Assembly: GCA_903930515.1 (NCBI GenBank)
Contig: CAIYYW010000273.1
Location: 1-8,439, forward strand
From: an uncultured delta proteobacterium
Lineage (GTDB): Bacteria > RBG-13-61-14 > DRUE01
Reading direction: 5' to 3'
Length of the DNA: 8,439 nt
The notes under the pieces are model-generated. The model was not told the origin of the DNA and did no database searches. It saw only the letters and a program-made list of their open reading frames with translations. Shown piece by piece: positions 5,665-8,439 of this stretch. A program made the position numbers and the translations under genes. Within the stretch, counting starts at the first letter, position 1. Each line of letters starts with the position of its first letter.

Positions 5665-7875
5665 ATGAGCGGGAAGGTTTTGGCAAGGGGAATATTTTTA
5701 GTGGTTGCGATTTTATGGGCCGCAGGTTTGGCCGCGGGGGAGCGGGTGGACTGGCTTTTGAAGCAGAAGCCGGCGCTGGCGATCCGTTCCGAGAAGGGAA
5801 TGGCCGCGAGCCACCCGGTTTTGGGATTTGAAGCGGGGAAGACAGTTGAGACGAGGATCGGCCGGGCGCAAAGCTTTGAGGCAAGGGTGGAAGGGCTGGA
5901 GGGGAAAGTGTCGCTTCGGGCGGAAGAGTTGACCGATCTTCCGGCGATGATCTTATGGCTGGAACTCAAAGACGGGATGGACCCGGCGGAGATGGGGAAA
6001 TGGGAGATGGCGCCGATTGCCATTGAGTTGGATCAGCCGAATGATTTTCCCCGCTCTCTCTCTTTTGCCAATGACGCTTTTGCTCCTCCCAAAGACACTT
6101 TGGTCCCGAGCCAGGGGCCTGCGGTTTTTTATAATGACAATTTTGAAACGGTTTTGGTTTCTCCGCTGGACCATTTTATGGTCAGCCTGATCGGGCCGAA
6201 GGAGAGACGGTTCCAGATCGGATTGGAAGGCGATTTGAAATCCATTCCAGCCGGGTTCGATCATCCGGTGATTTTCTATTTCGGCCAAGGGATGCGGAAC
6301 AGTTTCATCGGCTGGGGGGATTTGCTGCTCCAGTGGCATAACCAGAAGCGGGAAGGGCCGTATTCGGATGTGGGGTTGTCGTATCTCGGTTACTGGACGG
6401 ACAATGGCTCGTATTATTATTACAAAACCGAGCCGGGGATGAATTACCAGGACACCTTGCTCGCGGTCAAGGCGGACGCGGACCGGGCCGGGGTTCCGTT
6501 CCGATATTTTCAAATGGATTCCTGGTGGTATTTCAAGAGCGAGGGCAAGCGGACCGGGATCGGCATTTTTGACTGGGTCAAAGCTCTAATGGGCGGCGGA
6601 GTGATCCGGTGGGAAGCGCGTCCGGACCTTCTCCCGGACGGCCTCAGCGGGTTTCAGAAAAAATTGAACTTGCCTTTGATCGCGCATAACCGCTGGTATG
6701 ACAAGAACAATGACTATCGCCGGGACTATCAATTTGTGGACGGGGTCGGAGACCGGAACCCGGCGTTCCCGATTGAGGATCGGTTCTGGGAGATGATTAT
6801 GGAGAACGCGAAGAATTGGGGGGTGGAGGTTTATGAGCAGGACTGGCTGTTGACGCAATGGGATATGATCCCGTATCTGCGCGAGAGCGTGGACGCGGGG
6901 GAGAAATGGCTGAAGGCGATGAGCAGGTCTGCGGAGAAGCGCGGCCTGACCATTCAATATTGTATGGCGAATCCGGGAATGTTTATGCAATCAGCTAAGT
7001 ATCCCAACATCACCCAGGTTCGGCCTTCCGGGGATTATTTGGCCGGAGCGCCCAAGCAGATGTTCTGGATCCCCTTTACCAAGACTTCCATGCTGGCCTG
7101 GGCGGTCGGGCTGTATCCCTGGAAGGATGTTTTTCTATCTTCCTCGGGACAGCGCGCGGTCCGGGACGAGCGCCATCCGGAAGAAGAAACCCTGATCAGC
7201 ATTTTGAGCGCGGCAATGGTCGGACCGGGGGACCGGATCGGGTCCATCAATAAGGATCTCCTGATGCGGACCTGCCGGCGCGACGGTTTGTTGCTCAAGC
7301 CGGACCTTCCGGCAATGCCGATTGACCGAATGTTTGTGGAGAACAACACCCTTTACACCATCATCACCGAGTCCAGGACCGGGATCGGGACTTATTATTA
7401 TGTGGCCGGCTTCAACATTTTTCCGCAAAAATACCGCGAGCGAGAGTTGAGCTTCCAGCAACTCGGGATCGGTCCGGGCAAATATCTGGTCTATGACTGG
7501 AAGGATAAAAGTTTCCAGACCGGCAAAGATCGGGTTGAATTTCCGAAAAACCTGGACCGTTACCGGTCGGCATATTATGTGGCGGTCCCTGATTTTGAAA
7601 AAACGCCGGCCCTGATCGGCGAGCAGGAAAAATTCATCACTGTGAGCAAAGCGAGGTTCCCGGAACTTGCGGTCAAAGATAATAAACTCAAGCTGACCAT
7701 TGCCGGCGTGCCGGGGGAAGAACTGGAACTGCGGTTCCGGGCTGAGAAAGAACCGGTTGCGAAGATCATCTCCGGCGCGAGCCTGATTGATTCCAACTAC
7801 GAGGCGAGCAGCGCTCTCTTGATCGTGAAGCTCAACCTGACTTCTGAAAAAGGGGAGATGGAAGTCGGATATTAA
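5665..7875 (+). CDS. Exported glycoside hydrolase, clan GH-D-like (GH27/GH36/raffinose-synthase-like fold)
   Basis: The 736-aa product has a Sec signal peptide: basic residues K4 and R8, hydrophobic core 10-24, likely cleavage near 23-25. It is therefore exported to the periplasm or surface. Residues of about 26-240 look like a beta-sandwich, about 240-560 like a TIM barrel and about 570-736 like a C-terminal beta domain, the architecture of GH36 enzymes. In order I see YWTDNGSYYYYK (243-254), RYFQMDSWWYF (280-290) where GH27/36 enzymes have a DDGW-type strand, VEVYEQDWL (387-395) where the nucleophile KxD would fall, C433 followed by NPG, and RPSGDY (453-458) where the acid/base Asp sits. 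The 64-residue gap from D393 to D457 is close to the 61 between the nucleophile and acid/base of human alpha-galactosidase A. Catalysis by D393 and D457 is inferred, and the substrate is unknown. A GH31-like or wholly separate family is possible. The start is fixed by the ribosome site at 5648-5656. Its stop overlaps the convergent methyltransferase stop. Confidence 0.85.
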   Translation: MSGKVLARGIFLVVAILWAAGLAAGERVDWLLKQKPALAIRSEKGMAASHPVLGFEAGKTVETRIGRAQSFEARVEGLEGKVSLRAEELTDLPAMILWLELKDGMDPAEMGKWEMAPIAIELDQPNDFPRSLSFANDAFAPPKDTLVPSQGPAVFYNDNFETVLVSPLDHFMVSLIGPKERRFQIGLEGDLKSIPAGFDHPVIFYFGQGMRNSFIGWGDLLLQWHNQKREGPYSDVGLSYLGYWTDNGSYYYYKTEPGMNYQDTLLAVKADADRAGVPFRYFQMDSWWYFKSEGKRTGIGIFDWVKALMGGGVIRWEARPDLLPDGLSGFQKKLNLPLIAHNRWYDKNNDYRRDYQFVDGVGDRNPAFPIEDRFWEMIMENAKNWGVEVYEQDWLLTQWDMIPYLRESVDAGEKWLKAMSRSAEKRGLTIQYCMANPGMFMQSAKYPNITQVRPSGDYLAGAPKQMFWIPFTKTSMLAWAVGLYPWKDVFLSSSGQRAVRDERHPEEETLISILSAAMVGPGDRIGSINKDLLMRTCRRDGLLLKPDLPAMPIDRMFVENNTLYTIITESRTGIGTYYYVAGFNIFPQKYRERELSFQQLGIGPGKYLVYDWKDKSFQTGKDRVEFPKNLDRYRSAYYVAVPDFEKTPALIGEQEKFITVSKARFPELAVKDNKLKLTIAGVPGEELELRFRAEKEPVAKIISGASLIDSNYEASSALLIVKLNLTSEKGEMEVGY

Positions 7876-8439
7876 AGCTTGCCCCCAAGGCGGAGCAGGG
7901 AGATGGATTCAAGATGGAAGGTCTGGGGGAAGAGATCCATGGGGATGATTTTTTCAAGTTGATACCCGGCCTTAAGCAGGGCGGCCAGGTCCCGGGCGAG
8001 GGTTGACGGCTCGCAGGAGACATAAATAACAGCTTTGGGCTTGAGCGCAATGATTTTCTGGATTTCTTTCTTGGCCCCGGCTCGGGGCGGGTCGAGCAGG
8101 ACCAGGTCGTACTTTTGATTGGATTTGAGCGCGTAATTGAGATATGCCTCGGAGGACTGGGAGATGATCCGGACATTGTCGGCGCCGGATTCGGTTTTGA
8201 GAAGATCGGCCAGTTCCACGGCGCAGCGATTGAGTTCCACCGCGGTCACCGCGGCCAATTTTTTCGCCAGAGCAAAAGTGAAATTACCGGACCCGGCGAA
8301 AAGCTCCAGGCAGGATTGGGCGCCGGTGGAATGGGCCAGCCCTGATACCAGGGAAACCATTTTTTGGTTTTGCTCCGGATTGCTCTGGACAAAGGAGAGG
8401 AGTTGGAGAGCGGTTTTACGGTCCGGGGAAATTTTCACG
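7872..8439 (-). CDS. TrmA/RlmC/RlmD-type RNA (uracil-5-)-methyltransferase, C-terminal part
   Basis: This is the C-terminal 188 or so residues of a class I SAM-dependent RNA methyltransferase that makes 5-methyluridine in 23S rRNA or tRNA. The gene enters from the right edge, so its N-terminus (TRAM and RNA-binding parts, possible iron-sulfur cysteines) is not in view; the GTG at 8436-8438 is probably an internal Val codon. FVQSNPEQNQKMV matches the conserved FxQxN segment that leads into the SAM domain. ELFAGSGNF (8280-8306) is SAM motif I, DPPR (8082-8093) is motif IV, and SCEP carries the catalytic Cys (codon 8013-8015), followed by TLARDL. HLES near the end supplies the family's catalytic base Glu (codon 7908-7910). 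The closest resemblance is to RlmD (RumA), but TrmA and RlmC cannot be separated without the N-terminus. It is convergent to the hydrolase, with a 4-nt overlap. Confidence 0.95.
   Translation of the reverse strand, partial: VKISPDRKTALQLLSFVQSNPEQNQKMVSLVSGLAHSTGAQSCLELFAGSGNFTFALAKKLAAVTAVELNRCAVELADLLKTESGADNVRIISQSSEAYLNYALKSNQKYDLVLLDPPRAGAKKEIQKIIALKPKAVIYVSCEPSTLARDLAALLKAGYQLEKIIPMDLFPQTFHLESISLLRLGGKL

Noticed and set aside
5953-6513. 186-codon minus-strand open frame
   Set aside because: Antisense to the exported hydrolase, which has a signal peptide and strong ribosome site; the shadow shows no recognisable protein features.

Overview
The window reads as bacterial chromosomal DNA, moderately GC-rich, densely packed with housekeeping-type genes. 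It probably comes from a Gram-negative-type or uncultured lineage, since one gene encodes an exported protein with a classical Sec signal peptide. No marker here fixes the phylum, so I do not name one.

Layout, left to right. (1) Positions 2-335 hold the leader-distal end of a type I-E-like CRISPR array: six 29-nt repeats and five complete 32-nt spacers in strict 61-nt phase, running off the left edge. No cas gene is visible, so any cas operon and the leader must lie to the left. (2) Positions 336-475 are a spacer region with a large imperfect hairpin (384-432), followed 6 nt later by a near-consensus sigma70-type promoter (439-467). The promoter sits so close to the next ATG that the transcript should be leaderless or almost so. 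(3) Positions 476-1984 encode a 502-aa, mainly helical, apparently cytosolic protein that I do not recognise. (4) Fourteen bases later, 1999-5550 encodes Mfd, the transcription-repair coupling factor, full length with all motor motifs and an unusual insertion of about 14 residues in the RNA-polymerase-interacting domain. (5) A 114-nt gap with a probable promoter and a very strong Shine-Dalgarno site leads to 5665-7875. This encodes an exported 736-aa protein whose motif order fits a clan GH-D (GH27/GH36-like) TIM-barrel glycoside hydrolase with a non-canonical substrate motif. (6) On the opposite strand, 7872-8439 is the C-terminal part of a TrmA/RlmC/RlmD-type uracil-5-methyltransferase, cut by the right edge. 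Its stop codon overlaps that of the hydrolase at a shared TTAA.

The unknown gene and mfd probably form one transcription unit driven by the 439-467 promoter, which makes the unknown protein a candidate partner in transcription or repair, though co-transcription alone does not prove this. The hydrolase looks like a separate unit, and the methyltransferase is convergent to it. The items most worth following are the leaderless-promoter/hairpin arrangement beside the CRISPR array, the uncharacterised mfd-linked protein, the Mfd insertion, and the divergent exported hydrolase.
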